Assembly (NCBI RefSeq): GCF_021044755.1
Contig: NZ_JAJNOR010000003.1
Span: 124,001 to 188,000 of the forward strand
Source: Lientehia hominis
GTDB lineage: Bacteria; Bacillota; Clostridia; Lachnospirales; Lachnospiraceae
Length of the DNA stretch: 64,000 nt
Direction: 5' to 3'
The position numbers and the translations under genes are program-made. Each line of letters opens with the position of its first letter. Position 1 is the stretch's first letter. The notes beneath the pieces are model-generated. The model worked only from the letters and a program-made list of their open reading frames with translations. It was not told the origin of the DNA and ran no database searches. Shown here piece after piece: positions 43,097-51,344 of this stretch.

Positions 43097-44251
43097 CTAT
43101 CTTCTGTACAATTCAATAGTCTGTTTTACCACTTCGTTCCAGTTGTATTTTTTACATATGAAATCCGACGCTCCATTTTTATATCTTCTAACAAGCTCTC
43201 CATCGTCACAAAGCATTTGCATTTTTTCTTTTAAGTCCTTTACATTGCCTTTTTTAAAAACTTCTGCCTTATCCTCAACAACTTCTGTACATTCTGTTAT
43301 GCTACTTACAATACAACAATTTCCATAGCTCATGGCCTCAAGTAAGCTCATTGGCATCCCCTCTAGGTCACTCGGTAAAGTATATATATAAGCATTGCTA
43401 TACAGTTCGTCCAATACTTGCCCTTGCACAAATCCTGTAAAAATAATTCTTTCGTCATTGTCAGCCAACTCTATCAATTCAGTCATAAAATCATCCGTGT
43501 CAGACGTCCCACCTGCAATCACCAATTTCTTATCTGTTTCCACATCTTTAAATGCTTTTATAAGATACCGGAGACCTTTTTCAGGCACCAGTCGGCCTAA
43601 AAACAAAATAAACTCATCTTTTTCCAGTCCCCATTTCTTTTTAATAAAATCTTCCCTTCGTATTACTGGATAGTTAACTCCATTCGATATGAATTGTGTC
43701 TCTCTGCCGTAAGTTTTTTTAAAATATTCCTGCATTCCGGTACTCAAGACTATAATCTCATCTGCATATTTTGCGGCAATCTTTTCACCAAAATGAATGT
43801 ATCTGGAACCAAAGCTATTTCTCCACTTCTCTCTGGCCCAATCAATTCCATGTATCGTTGCTACACATCTCTTTCCAAGCAACTTCGGCAACCACAACAT
43901 AGCACAAGGACCTTCTGCATGGAAATGAACGATATCATATTTTCCAAAAGCCGTTCGTACTGCTGCAAAAAAAGAAGAAGACATCGCTGCCAAACCTTTT
44001 CTTTTGATGGTAAAAACCGAACGGAGCCTAATTCCCCTATATTCTTTCAATTCTTTTCCTGCAAATACTATCCTGTTCGCACGGTGCTCCTGCCGATTGT
44101 AACATGTAACGGTATGTCCCTGCCCAACCATACGCACAGCCAGTTCTTCAACGACTATTTCTATGCCTCCCTCTCTTGAAGGAATACTTTTATGGCCAAG
44201 CATTGCAATATTTAAACTGCCATTTAAACATTTTTTTATTTTACAGGCCAT
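43097..44251 (-). CDS. glycosyltransferase family 4 (rhamnosyltransferase-like, DUF1972-type N-terminus)
   Basis: A 384-residue GT-B enzyme. The N-terminus, NIAMLGHKSIPSREGGIEIV with VTCYNRQEHR, resembles the DUF1972 domain of capsule rhamnosyltransferases. The C-terminal domain has FILFLGRLVPEKGLRYLIKA and LEGMPMSLLEAMSYGNCCIV. It is the first committed glycosyltransferase after the initiating transferase gene and may add the second sugar. The following 228-base gap is AT-rich and shows no gene. Confidence 0.86.
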   Translation of the reverse strand: MACKIKKCLNGSLNIAMLGHKSIPSREGGIEIVVEELAVRMVGQGHTVTCYNRQEHRANRIVFAGKELKEYRGIRLRSVFTIKRKGLAAMSSSFFAAVRTAFGKYDIVHFHAEGPCAMLWLPKLLGKRCVATIHGIDWAREKWRNSFGSRYIHFGEKIAAKYADEIIVLSTGMQEYFKKTYGRETQFISNGVNYPVIRREDFIKKKWGLEKDEFILFLGRLVPEKGLRYLIKAFKDVETDKKLVIAGGTSDTDDFMTELIELADNDERIIFTGFVQGQVLDELYSNAYIYTLPSDLEGMPMSLLEAMSYGNCCIVSSITECTEVVEDKAEVFKKGNVKDLKEKMQMLCDDGELVRRYKNGASDFICKKYNWNEVVKQTIELYRR

Positions 44252-44330
44252 ATGCTACTTCCTTTCAGCTCAACAAGCACTTAATCACCCTAAGTCAGAG
44301 GCAAAAGGCGTCTCTTAAAGCCAGCCTCTT

Positions 44331-45782
44331 TTACATGGATCCTTCTTTCTTGAACACCACCGCCACTGTCTTAAGCAATATCCGAAAATCCAGTCCCATG
44401 CTCCACTCATTTATGTACTTGGTATCCAATTTGACAACTTCTTCAAAATCTGTGACATTGCTCCGCCCGCTGACCTGCCACATCCCTGTCATTCCCGGCT
44501 TTGCTGCCAGTCTGGCCCGATGGCGAAGTTCGTATTTCTCCCATTCGTCAACGGTCGGAGGGCGTGTCCCAACGAGGCTCATATCCCCTTTCAGTACATT
44601 GAAAAACTGTGGGAATTCGTCCAGACTCCAGTCTCTGATATAATTGCCGATTCCTTTTTTGAACTTGCCGTTCGGCAGGATTCTGCTTCCGATAATTCTC
44701 GGATCCCATTGGACCTTAAACATCATACCGCCTTCGACACGATTTTGATCCGCCAGCTCCTTTTTCCGTTCCTCCGCGTCTACATACATGCTTCGGAATT
44801 TATACAGTTTAAACTTCTTTCCATTTTTTCCGACTCTCGTCTGGGAAAAAAATATTGGGCCGGGAGAACGAACATAAATTACCGGAGCTAAAAAAAGGAA
44901 AAGAATGCCAGTGACCACACATCCGGCCAGACCACCTGCAATATCAAGCGCACGTTTAATAAAAAGCTGCCCTGGCGTTGCATAGTTAAGGCTCGTCGTT
45001 AGTACCGTATATCTTCCAATGCGCTCTACAAACTGCTTTTTACCCACTAATTCACTGGGCTTTGTCAGATTAACATGCACCACGGTACCCATTTCCGTAA
45101 ATTGATTTATCAGCTCTGTCGGATACGGCTCCTTTTCCGGAAGACAGACGAATATCTCATCTACCCATTCCCTGCAGACATAGTCCACCACGTTATCGCG
45201 GCTCGCTACAATAAATACTCCCGCGATATACGTCCCCTCCAGATCCCGATCAAGTATTACCGCTCCCGCAAGATGAAATTTTTCGTAATTGTTGTCCCGG
45301 ATATTATCTATAACCGCTTCCGCCATTTTTCCGACTGTCACGATGAGGAGTGAACGTTTCCCAGTTTCCTTCATTTTCTTTTTCAAGACATTTTTCCAGG
45401 CCAGTCTCATGAAATAGCTGAGAACCCAATAGATTCCTCCCATGAGATACAGTGACGCTCTCGAATATTGTTCGCCTTCCTGAGCTGCAAACAAATAGAA
45501 GGTGGCGATAAGCATTACCAGGCATACATGCCTGACCGTCATCACAAACTCTCTGTAATAGCCCCTTTTCAAGACATTTTTCAGAGACTCAAAGAAAATC
45601 ATGACAACAATCTCAATCAATGTCAGCACCACCGCCATATTCCGATATATATAATTCCCATACGGATTATGAAACCCGTGGCGTATGAAATAACCCAGTA
45701 AAAAAGACATATGCAGGCACAAAATGTCCAGCAGCATAAAATCCAGATGCTTCAGCCAGCCTTGTGATTCTTTTCTATACAT
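44331..45782 (-). CDS. undecaprenyl-phosphate sugar-1-phosphate transferase (polyprenyl glycosylphosphotransferase)
   Basis: A 483-residue initiating enzyme (WbaP/CpsE class) that loads the first sugar phosphate on undecaprenyl phosphate. Four or five N-terminal helices, a Rossmann-like middle, one further helix near 280, then the catalytic domain: GPIFFSQTRVGKNGKKFKLY, KFRSMYVDAEE, RDWSLDEFPQFFNVLKGDMS and KPGMTGMWQVSGRSN. All conserved catalytic blocks are present. The ATG at 45782 has GGGGGAG upstream; a GTG at 45785 is adjacent. Confidence 0.95.
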   Translation of the reverse strand: MYRKESQGWLKHLDFMLLDILCLHMSFLLGYFIRHGFHNPYGNYIYRNMAVVLTLIEIVVMIFFESLKNVLKRGYYREFVMTVRHVCLVMLIATFYLFAAQEGEQYSRASLYLMGGIYWVLSYFMRLAWKNVLKKKMKETGKRSLLIVTVGKMAEAVIDNIRDNNYEKFHLAGAVILDRDLEGTYIAGVFIVASRDNVVDYVCREWVDEIFVCLPEKEPYPTELINQFTEMGTVVHVNLTKPSELVGKKQFVERIGRYTVLTTSLNYATPGQLFIKRALDIAGGLAGCVVTGILFLFLAPVIYVRSPGPIFFSQTRVGKNGKKFKLYKFRSMYVDAEERKKELADQNRVEGGMMFKVQWDPRIIGSRILPNGKFKKGIGNYIRDWSLDEFPQFFNVLKGDMSLVGTRPPTVDEWEKYELRHRARLAAKPGMTGMWQVSGRSNVTDFEEVVKLDTKYINEWSMGLDFRILLKTVAVVFKKEGSM

Positions 45783-45923
45783 CACTCATCTCCCCCCTGC
45801 CTTTCACCGCATACTGCCGCTTTCAAATTAGGGTTTAGTGTACTATGCTTTTATCCATCGTGTCCCTCCTGATACCGGAATATCTTCTCAGGCTTCATCA
45901 CTCGCATCAACTGCTTCCGGCAG

Positions 45924-46607
45924 CTACTGTACCATAAGTTTCAAAACCTCTGTATTTGACCGGTTGCCATCCGTGTCAGTAACAAAATATGTAATCTCAT
46001 ATTCACCGGGAGGATAAGCTTCCTGCGCTCCCTCCGCACGGATACGCTTATATAAAGTATCTCTGTCATCCTTGTCATCCGTTATGCTGTTTATGTAACT
46101 CATATAACGAAAGGTTTCTTCCTGGCCTATAATTGCCTCATGGGCCGTCAATTCCAGAACCGGAGCCTCAGGGTTTTCATAGGACGGCATCACGCTTTGT
46201 TCTGCATTTACTTCCAAAGAACTGAACTCTTCAGCAGTCTCCTCCGGAGACGTCTCAGGAACCTCATCCTGTATGTCAGTCTGATCTTTCCGTACAGCAA
46301 GCTTCACAACCCTGGAAGCTTTTGCCATATTTCCCGCCCTATCCTTTGCGACATACAAAACTTTTGCCCTGCCATTCCCCTCATCGATAATTCTCTCCAC
46401 TGCCACCTGCGCCGTCCCATCTACATCATCTCTGGCGGTGACCCCCTCCAAAAGGGCATCTCTATCGCTTCCATCATATGTGATCTCACTGCCGGACACT
46501 GTGATCACCGGCGGTTCTCTGTCCTCATTCCAAAAAATCCATACACAAACCGCCAAAAGTCCAAGCGCCGCAGATGCCAGCAAGATGACAGGCCATTTCT
46601 TTTTCAT
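45924..46607 (-). CDS. membrane-anchored Ig-like (DUF5011-type) protein of the capsule operon
   Basis: A 227-residue protein with an N-terminal membrane helix (about 6-25). Two extracellular Ig-like units follow; the first, PPVITVSGSEITYDGSDRDA then VTARDDVDGTAQVAV and YVAKDRAGNMAKASR, is a DUF5011/HYR-type repeat, and the second repeats the pattern ending TYFVTDTDGNRSNTEV. An acidic Glu/Pro-rich linker separates them. Such domains usually mediate binding to glycans or proteins. It lies between the BY-kinase and the initiating transferase, where no standard capsule gene is expected. Confidence 0.78.
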   Translation of the reverse strand: MKKKWPVILLASAALGLLAVCVWIFWNEDREPPVITVSGSEITYDGSDRDALLEGVTARDDVDGTAQVAVERIIDEGNGRAKVLYVAKDRAGNMAKASRVVKLAVRKDQTDIQDEVPETSPEETAEEFSSLEVNAEQSVMPSYENPEAPVLELTAHEAIIGQEETFRYMSYINSITDDKDDRDTLYKRIRAEGAQEAYPPGEYEITYFVTDTDGNRSNTEVLKLMVQ

Positions 46608-46624
46608 TCTGACTCAGTCCTTTA

Positions 46625-47344
46625 TCAATCTCCATAGTACTGACCGTAATACTGGCCATAATACCCATGCTCTTTCATATCTACTTTATTTAATACGGTA
46701 CCCAGTATCTTACAGTCCGTTTTATCCAGCTGAGCCTTCACACTTTGGGCGATACGATAACTGACCATATTCGCCGCAATGACCAGAATCACACCGTCGC
46801 ACTCCTTCGCGATAATCGCAGCATCGATCACGCTGCCCACCGGCGGCGCGTCCAGGAAAATATAGTCGAACTGTTCCTCAAGTCTCGCAAGGCCAAGCCG
46901 GAACATCTCTCCCGACAAAAGCTCCGCCGGGTTTGGCGGAAACGGTCCGGTAAAAACAAGACTCATATTATCTATTGTTTCACTGGGACATACAATTTCC
47001 GAAAGAGCCGCCTGCCCAGACAGAAAATGGCTGAGACCCTTCGTTTTCCTGGCAGTCTGGTGAAGCCTTTTTCTGAGAACAGATTTCCTTAAATCCGCAT
47101 CTATAAAAAGCACCTTTTTTCCCAACTCGGCAAACGCGGCCGCCGTCATATAGGATACGTGGCTCTTCCCCTCATTTGGAATGCAGCTGGTAAATACGAT
47201 CGTCCGGAATTCGGAACCGCAGAACTGTATGTTGCTGCGCAGTGTCTTGAATGCCTCCTGCGTCCGGAAATCCCCATGTGTCTTCCCCGTCTGAAAAAAC
47301 AAATTCCTGGACTCCACAACAGAATTTAAACTTTTTGGCGCCAT
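46625..47344 (-). CDS. BY-kinase (CpsD/CapB-type tyrosine autokinase)
   Basis: A 239-residue cytoplasmic ATPase that phosphorylates tyrosines and regulates capsule assembly. Walker A region FTSCIPNEGKSHVSYMTA, Walker A-prime VLFIDADLRKS and Walker B FIFLDAPPVGSV are present. The C-terminus is a compact tyrosine cluster, YYGQYYGQYYGD, the autophosphorylation site. The ATG at 47344 with GAGG upstream is preferred over a GTG at 47353. The transmembrane activator is the adjacent Wzz-like protein. Confidence 0.94.
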   Translation of the reverse strand: MAPKSLNSVVESRNLFFQTGKTHGDFRTQEAFKTLRSNIQFCGSEFRTIVFTSCIPNEGKSHVSYMTAAAFAELGKKVLFIDADLRKSVLRKRLHQTARKTKGLSHFLSGQAALSEIVCPSETIDNMSLVFTGPFPPNPAELLSGEMFRLGLARLEEQFDYIFLDAPPVGSVIDAAIIAKECDGVILVIAANMVSYRIAQSVKAQLDKTDCKILGTVLNKVDMKEHGYYGQYYGQYYGD

Positions 47345-47349
47345 ATATT

Positions 47350-48096
47350 TCACCTCTTATTTCTTTTTTTCTCTTTTCCTTTTTTCTTCTCTGCGCCTAT
47401 TTCATCGCTCACCGGAATAATTCCGATATTGGTCAGGCCAAGATACCGCTCCACATCCTCCGCGCTGCGGATCTTATCGTTAAAAAGGTACACTGCCAAT
47501 ATCACCATGCACGAAAACACCAGTCCTGCTGCTCCGGCAATGACCACATTTTTCTTGAGGCTTGGTTTGGACGGATATTCCGGTATATTGGCGCTGTCCA
47601 CGATGTTCATCTTTTCAACGCCCATCTTCTCTTCCACATTCGAAGTGCTGATATCCACCACAGCATCCGCAATATCCCTCGCCATATAAGGATCCGCATG
47701 GCTTACCCGTATCGTCAATATACGCGTATTATTATCATTGCTGACCGATACGATGCCGGCCAGCACTTCTGCTGTCATATCTAAGTTCAGTTTTTCGATC
47801 ACCTGCTCCATAACCTCTCTGGAGGTGATGACCACCTTCGCGTCATTCGTCAGCTGGGTAGCCGCGGATAAATCCTGATTTGTAGCCACACTGTCCTGAT
47901 TCTGCCTGCTGATCACATATACCTTGGCACTGGAAACATAAATCGGTGTAATGACGAGCTTCGTCATCAACACCGCTCCGAGTATAAAGACAAATGTAAC
48001 TAAAAGTATAATTCCTTTTTTATGAAAAAGAACAAAAAACAACTCTCTTAAATCAATTTCCCGTTCTTCTGTATCTATGCGTTCTCGTCTGTCCAT
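47350..48096 (-). CDS. chain-length determinant / BY-kinase activator (Wzz, CpsC, YveK type)
   Basis: A 248-residue membrane protein with two helices (about 27-47 and 180-200) and an extracytoplasmic domain between. RELFFVLFHKKGIILLVTF is the N-terminal Wzz helix, and PEYPSKPSLKKNVVIAGAAG is the typical C-terminal Pro-rich segment just before the second helix. It partners the kinase at 46625-47344, with four bases of overlap to the kinase ORF. It controls capsule chain length. AGGAG precedes the ATG. Confidence 0.93.
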   Translation of the reverse strand: MDRRERIDTEEREIDLRELFFVLFHKKGIILLVTFVFILGAVLMTKLVITPIYVSSAKVYVISRQNQDSVATNQDLSAATQLTNDAKVVITSREVMEQVIEKLNLDMTAEVLAGIVSVSNDNNTRILTIRVSHADPYMARDIADAVVDISTSNVEEKMGVEKMNIVDSANIPEYPSKPSLKKNVVIAGAAGLVFSCMVILAVYLFNDKIRSAEDVERYLGLTNIGIIPVSDEIGAEKKKGKEKKRNKR

Positions 48097-48108
48097 TTCT
48101 ATCTCCTG

Positions 48109-48837
48109 TTAATCTATATATCGGTTCTGCAGAAGCAGGCGCTGATTCCCACCGGTAATCTGCCTTAAGTATGTTTCACGGCACCATTTTTTCAGTCTTT
48201 TTTCACAGCCGTCCAACACCGGCGCCCGTTTATCCTCGTCATGAGCGTCGGTCGCGATAAAGTGGACCAGCTCCCCTTTTAACAGCTGTTTCACAAAGCT
48301 CGTTTTAAACAGCCGGCCTGCGTCCTCTACCGCATGGGCATTAACTTGAATCAAGGCTCCAAGGTCTACCAGCTCTGCGATTCTTTCCATATTATTATTC
48401 AGGCTCTTATATCTTTCCACATGAGCAAGTATTGGACGGTAGCCCTCATTTGTAAGCAGTTCCACCGCACCTTTTATGTAGCCGTAATGCTGTATCGTTG
48501 AAAATTCAATCAAGACATAATCTGTACCTGCCAGGGTTCGGCAAGCTCCCGATTCCAGCTCCTCAATCACGTCCTGAAAAAAATAAATTTCGTTTCCCTC
48601 ATACATCTTCAATCCCGGTAAAGCTTTTGACGCTGCCAGGCAGAGGGCCTGGAAGGCTTTCTGATATTCTTTCCGTTTTTCCCTATACCTGTCCGGTCTG
48701 TAATGAGGCGTTACTATAATCTCCGTAATGCCTTGGCCAGTCGCAATCCTGAGCATAGAAAGAGCCTGGTCCACAGATCTCGCACCATCATCCAAACCAG
48801 GTAAAGTGTGATTATGGATATCTATAAAATTATTCAT
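48109..48837 (-). CDS. PHP-family protein tyrosine phosphatase (CpsB/CapC/YwqE type)
   Basis: A 242-residue metallophosphatase that removes phosphate from the BY-kinase. FIDIHNHTLPGLDDGARS starts the PHP metal site (H-x-H), VTPHYRPDRY, AHVERYK and FIATDAHDE carry further metal ligands. The order phosphatase, Wzz, kinase is the standard Gram-positive capsule module. It is the first gene of the operon. A convincing ribosome site is lacking immediately upstream, but a five-codon mini-ORF ends three bases before its ATG. Confidence 0.94.
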   Translation of the reverse strand: MNNFIDIHNHTLPGLDDGARSVDQALSMLRIATGQGITEIIVTPHYRPDRYREKRKEYQKAFQALCLAASKALPGLKMYEGNEIYFFQDVIEELESGACRTLAGTDYVLIEFSTIQHYGYIKGAVELLTNEGYRPILAHVERYKSLNNNMERIAELVDLGALIQVNAHAVEDAGRLFKTSFVKQLLKGELVHFIATDAHDEDKRAPVLDGCEKRLKKWCRETYLRQITGGNQRLLLQNRYID

Positions 48838-48924
48838 GGTTTACCGACCGACTTCCATCTTATCTATTCTCACTCCATTTAAGTTAAAGCATTTCTGAAA
48901 TCGACAAAATTTATTATCCCCCTC

Positions 48925-48954
48925 ATAATACCCTTCCCCACATGTGTTTGTCAA
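48925..48954 (-). promoter_or_regulatory. capsule operon promoter
   Basis: Consensus TTGACA and TATTAT are spaced 18 bases on the minus strand, about 90 bases upstream of the first capsule ATG. An 8-bp inverted repeat, ACCGACCG with CGGTCGGT (48843 and 48963 regions), brackets it. Confidence 0.7.
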
Positions 48955-49117
48955 CTGCCAATATCCGGTCGGTTTTATTTGGTCTGTGAAATCACTATTT
49001 TCTTTATTTTATTATAATACAAATGATTTTTCATTTTTCCGTTCAAATATATAAGATAATTTTAACAGAATCATATTATAATTCGCAAGAATAGATAAAT
49101 ACGCTTTTTATACGCTC

Positions 49118-49138
49118 AAATACCCCCCCCCCGTATAT
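49118..49138. repeat. left arm of candidate inversion site (AAATA, C10, GTATAT)
   Basis: Its reverse complement, ATATAC, ten G, TATTT, matches 50074-50093 except for one G. Eleven non-homopolymer bases agree on both flanks in opposite orientation, which is very unlikely by chance. Confidence 0.75.
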
Positions 49139-49205
49139 TTTTCTGTTTTAATAACGTTACATTTTTTTCAGTCTCTACTTCACATATTTTTCATAATTTA
49201 TCCTA

Positions 49206-49233
49206 TTGAAGTTTTAGATATTTGCCTTAAAAT
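49206..49233 (+). promoter_or_regulatory. promoter of the LtaS-like gene, inside the candidate invertible segment
   Basis: TTGAAG and TAAAAT spaced 16 bases on the plus strand, about 50 bases upstream of the TTG start at 49286. Confidence 0.5.
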
Positions 49234-49285
49234 AGAGCTGTATCTAAAAATCTGCTGAATTTTATCCATAAGCGAGGTAAAGAAT

Positions 49286-51256
49286 TTGAAGCACTCCTTA
49301 TCATCTAATCCTATACATAAGGAAACCCTGGTACAAAGAATTCTGCACTTTTCCTGCCCCGGACGTCTGAATTTGCCAGCCGCAGCCATTGCGCCTGTTC
49401 TGTCCTACTATTTGATGGAAGTGATCACTCACAACCCATTTGAAATTCCGATCCAGTTTCAGCTGCTCGGATGGATATTTTCCTATTTGTTGAGCGGCCT
49501 GCTGTTCTTTCTTTCCGGCAGGATGAACGTCGCTCTCGTACTGCCTCAAATATTTATGGCTGTAATAGGGACTGCGAATTATTTTGTGCTTTCCTTCCGC
49601 GAATCTCCGATTCTCCCCTGGGATATCGCCTCTGCCGGAACTGCTCTGTCCGTAGCGGACCATTTTTCTTTTTCCTTTACTCCCCGCCTGACTGCAATCC
49701 TCCTGGCCTATCTTCTGCTCATCCTGTTCTGTCTTAAAATACATATCCGTCTGGCCGGCGGATGGAAGAAGCGATTGATAGGAACCGGTGCGGCTGCGGC
49801 CATGTCGGCCCTCTATATTGTCTGCCTTCAGAACGACGCTCTGATGAACGCGCTGGACATCTACGAAATGCCTTTCACCCAGGACTACGCGTATGAACAG
49901 AATGGATTTTTCGTGAGCTTCCTGGTAAACACAAAATACCTTAAGGTTCACGAGCCAAATGGTTACTCCCCAGAGGCGGCAGACGAACTGCTGGAACAGG
50001 CTTCCTCTGAGCATACAGCCAGCCGGTCCGCACAGGATTTTTCCAAGAGCTTAAACCAGTCCTCTCCATCCGGATATACGGGGGGGGGTATTTATTCCTC
50101 TGAAAATCCCGCAGCCTCTGATGAAAAATCCGGCAGTGAGAACCAAATCCATCCAAATATCATTGTCATCATGAACGAAGCATTTTCAGACTTGTCTGTG
50201 ATCGGAGATTTTGAAGTATCAGAAGACTACATGCCCTATTTTCGTTCCCTTTATGGGACCGAGAATACAGTTTCCGGCAGCGTGTACGTCTCTGTCCTGG
50301 GCGGAAATACCGCTAATACGGAATTTGAATTCCTCACTGGGGACACCATGGCGTTTCTGCCCACAGGAAGCATCCCCTATCAGCAGTTTATTTCCGATGA
50401 ACTGCCGGCTCTGCCCTCGATTCTGGAAAGCTATGGATACCAGACGACTGCACTCCACCCTTATCATTCCAGCGGATGGCGCAGGAATCAGATTTATCCC
50501 TTACTCGGCTTTCAAAACAGTCTCTTTATCTCGGACTTCCTATATCAGGAACAGCTCCGGGATTATGTGACCGACGACTCCGTCTTCAGGCAGATTATCT
50601 TTGAGTACGAAAACAAAGAAGAGGACGCGCCCTTTTTTTCTTTTACTGTTACAATGCAGAATCATGGAGGCTATGCTCAGGAATGGGACGATTTCGAACG
50701 GAATATCGCAGCAGAAGGCGCAGAGGACTCAGATTTATCCCGAATAAATGCCTACCTGTCCCTGATCAAAAAAACGGATGATGCTTTTAAGAATCTCATC
50801 TCCTATTTTGAAGACTGCGGCGAGGAAACCATTATTCTCATGTTCGGTGACCACCAGCCCAATGTAGAGACCAGCTTTCTTGAAAATCTATATGGAAAAA
50901 GCTATGAGGAATTGACGGAGGAAGAGCTCGCCCTCCGCTATCAGACGCCCTTTGTACTTTGGGCTAACTACGATATCGAAGAAGAAAAGGAGCTGGAACT
51001 CAGTATCAATTACCTGGGCAGCCTGCTCATGGATACCGCGGGTCTGGAAAAGACCTCTTATCAGATGTATCTGAGCGCGCTCCAGGAGGAGCTTCCTGTG
51101 ATCACAGCCAACTTCTGTATTGATAAAGCCGGAAATTACTACAGTGCCGGTGAATTTGACCAGCTGGACGAATTGTTAAACGGGTATGAAATCATTCAAT
51201 ACAACCATCTGTTTGACAGTAAGAATCGAAACGACAGCAGTTATCTGCCCGAATAA
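49286..51256 (+). CDS. LtaS/MdoB-like sulfatase-fold phosphoglycerol transferase
   Basis: A 656-residue membrane enzyme. About five N-terminal helices (residues 20-185) precede a Ser-rich linker (about 230-285) and an extracytoplasmic sulfatase-fold domain. NIIVIMNEAFSDLSVIGDF gives the first metal Asp/Glu, LGGNTANTEFEFLTGD carries the nucleophilic Thr, and MFGDHQPN the C-terminal metal site. These enzymes transfer glycerol phosphate to lipid or glycan. The start is a TTG at 49286 with GAGG eight bases upstream. A run of nine G at codons 265-268, inside the linker, is the right arm of a candidate inversion site and could also slip to shift frame. Confidence 0.9.
   Translation: MKHSLSSNPIHKETLVQRILHFSCPGRLNLPAAAIAPVLSYYLMEVITHNPFEIPIQFQLLGWIFSYLLSGLLFFLSGRMNVALVLPQIFMAVIGTANYFVLSFRESPILPWDIASAGTALSVADHFSFSFTPRLTAILLAYLLLILFCLKIHIRLAGGWKKRLIGTGAAAAMSALYIVCLQNDALMNALDIYEMPFTQDYAYEQNGFFVSFLVNTKYLKVHEPNGYSPEAADELLEQASSEHTASRSAQDFSKSLNQSSPSGYTGGGIYSSENPAASDEKSGSENQIHPNIIVIMNEAFSDLSVIGDFEVSEDYMPYFRSLYGTENTVSGSVYVSVLGGNTANTEFEFLTGDTMAFLPTGSIPYQQFISDELPALPSILESYGYQTTALHPYHSSGWRRNQIYPLLGFQNSLFISDFLYQEQLRDYVTDDSVFRQIIFEYENKEEDAPFFSFTVTMQNHGGYAQEWDDFERNIAAEGAEDSDLSRINAYLSLIKKTDDAFKNLISYFEDCGEETIILMFGDHQPNVETSFLENLYGKSYEELTEEELALRYQTPFVLWANYDIEEEKELELSINYLGSLLMDTAGLEKTSYQMYLSALQEELPVITANFCIDKAGNYYSAGEFDQLDELLNGYEIIQYNHLFDSKNRNDSSYLPE
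50074..50093. repeat. right arm of candidate inversion site with in-frame G9 tract
   Basis: ATATAC, nine G, TATTT lies within the LtaS-like coding sequence in the low-complexity linker between membrane and catalytic domains. It is the inverted partner of 49118-49138, 935 bases away. Confidence 0.75.
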
Positions 51257-51258
51257 GA

Positions 51259-51298
51259 AAAAGCCTGTGCATCTTATAATAAGGATACACAGGCTTTT
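51259..51298. terminator. intrinsic terminator after the LtaS-like gene
   Basis: AAAGCCTGTG pairs with CACAGGCTTT around an 18-base loop, with A-rich and T-rich flanks on both sides. It can serve the plus-strand gene ending at 51256 and the minus-strand gene ending at 51345. Confidence 0.75.
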
Positions 51299-51344
51299 AT
51301 ACTTCAAATATTAACCATTATGCTTATCGGCAGTCAATGATGGG

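Larger units (their letters stand above)
48838..49285. other. 448-base divergent regulatory region between capsule operon and LtaS-like gene
   Basis: No gene is supported here. It holds the capsule promoter (48925-48954), the LtaS-like promoter (49206-49233), the left arm of a candidate inversion site with a C10 run, and a mini-ORF (48841-48858, minus strand, MEVGR then stop) ending three bases before the first capsule ATG. Sequence is AT-rich. Confidence 0.7.

Noticed and set aside
43097..44251. Second copy of the LtaS-type G-tract elsewhere in the capsule locus
   Set aside because: Other homopolymer runs in the locus are A or T and are expected from base composition.
49301..50014. 237-codon minus-strand ORF opposite the LtaS-like membrane domain
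   Set aside because: Considered as an alternative gene expressed after inversion, but it has no motif, no ribosome site and is a shadow of the real gene.
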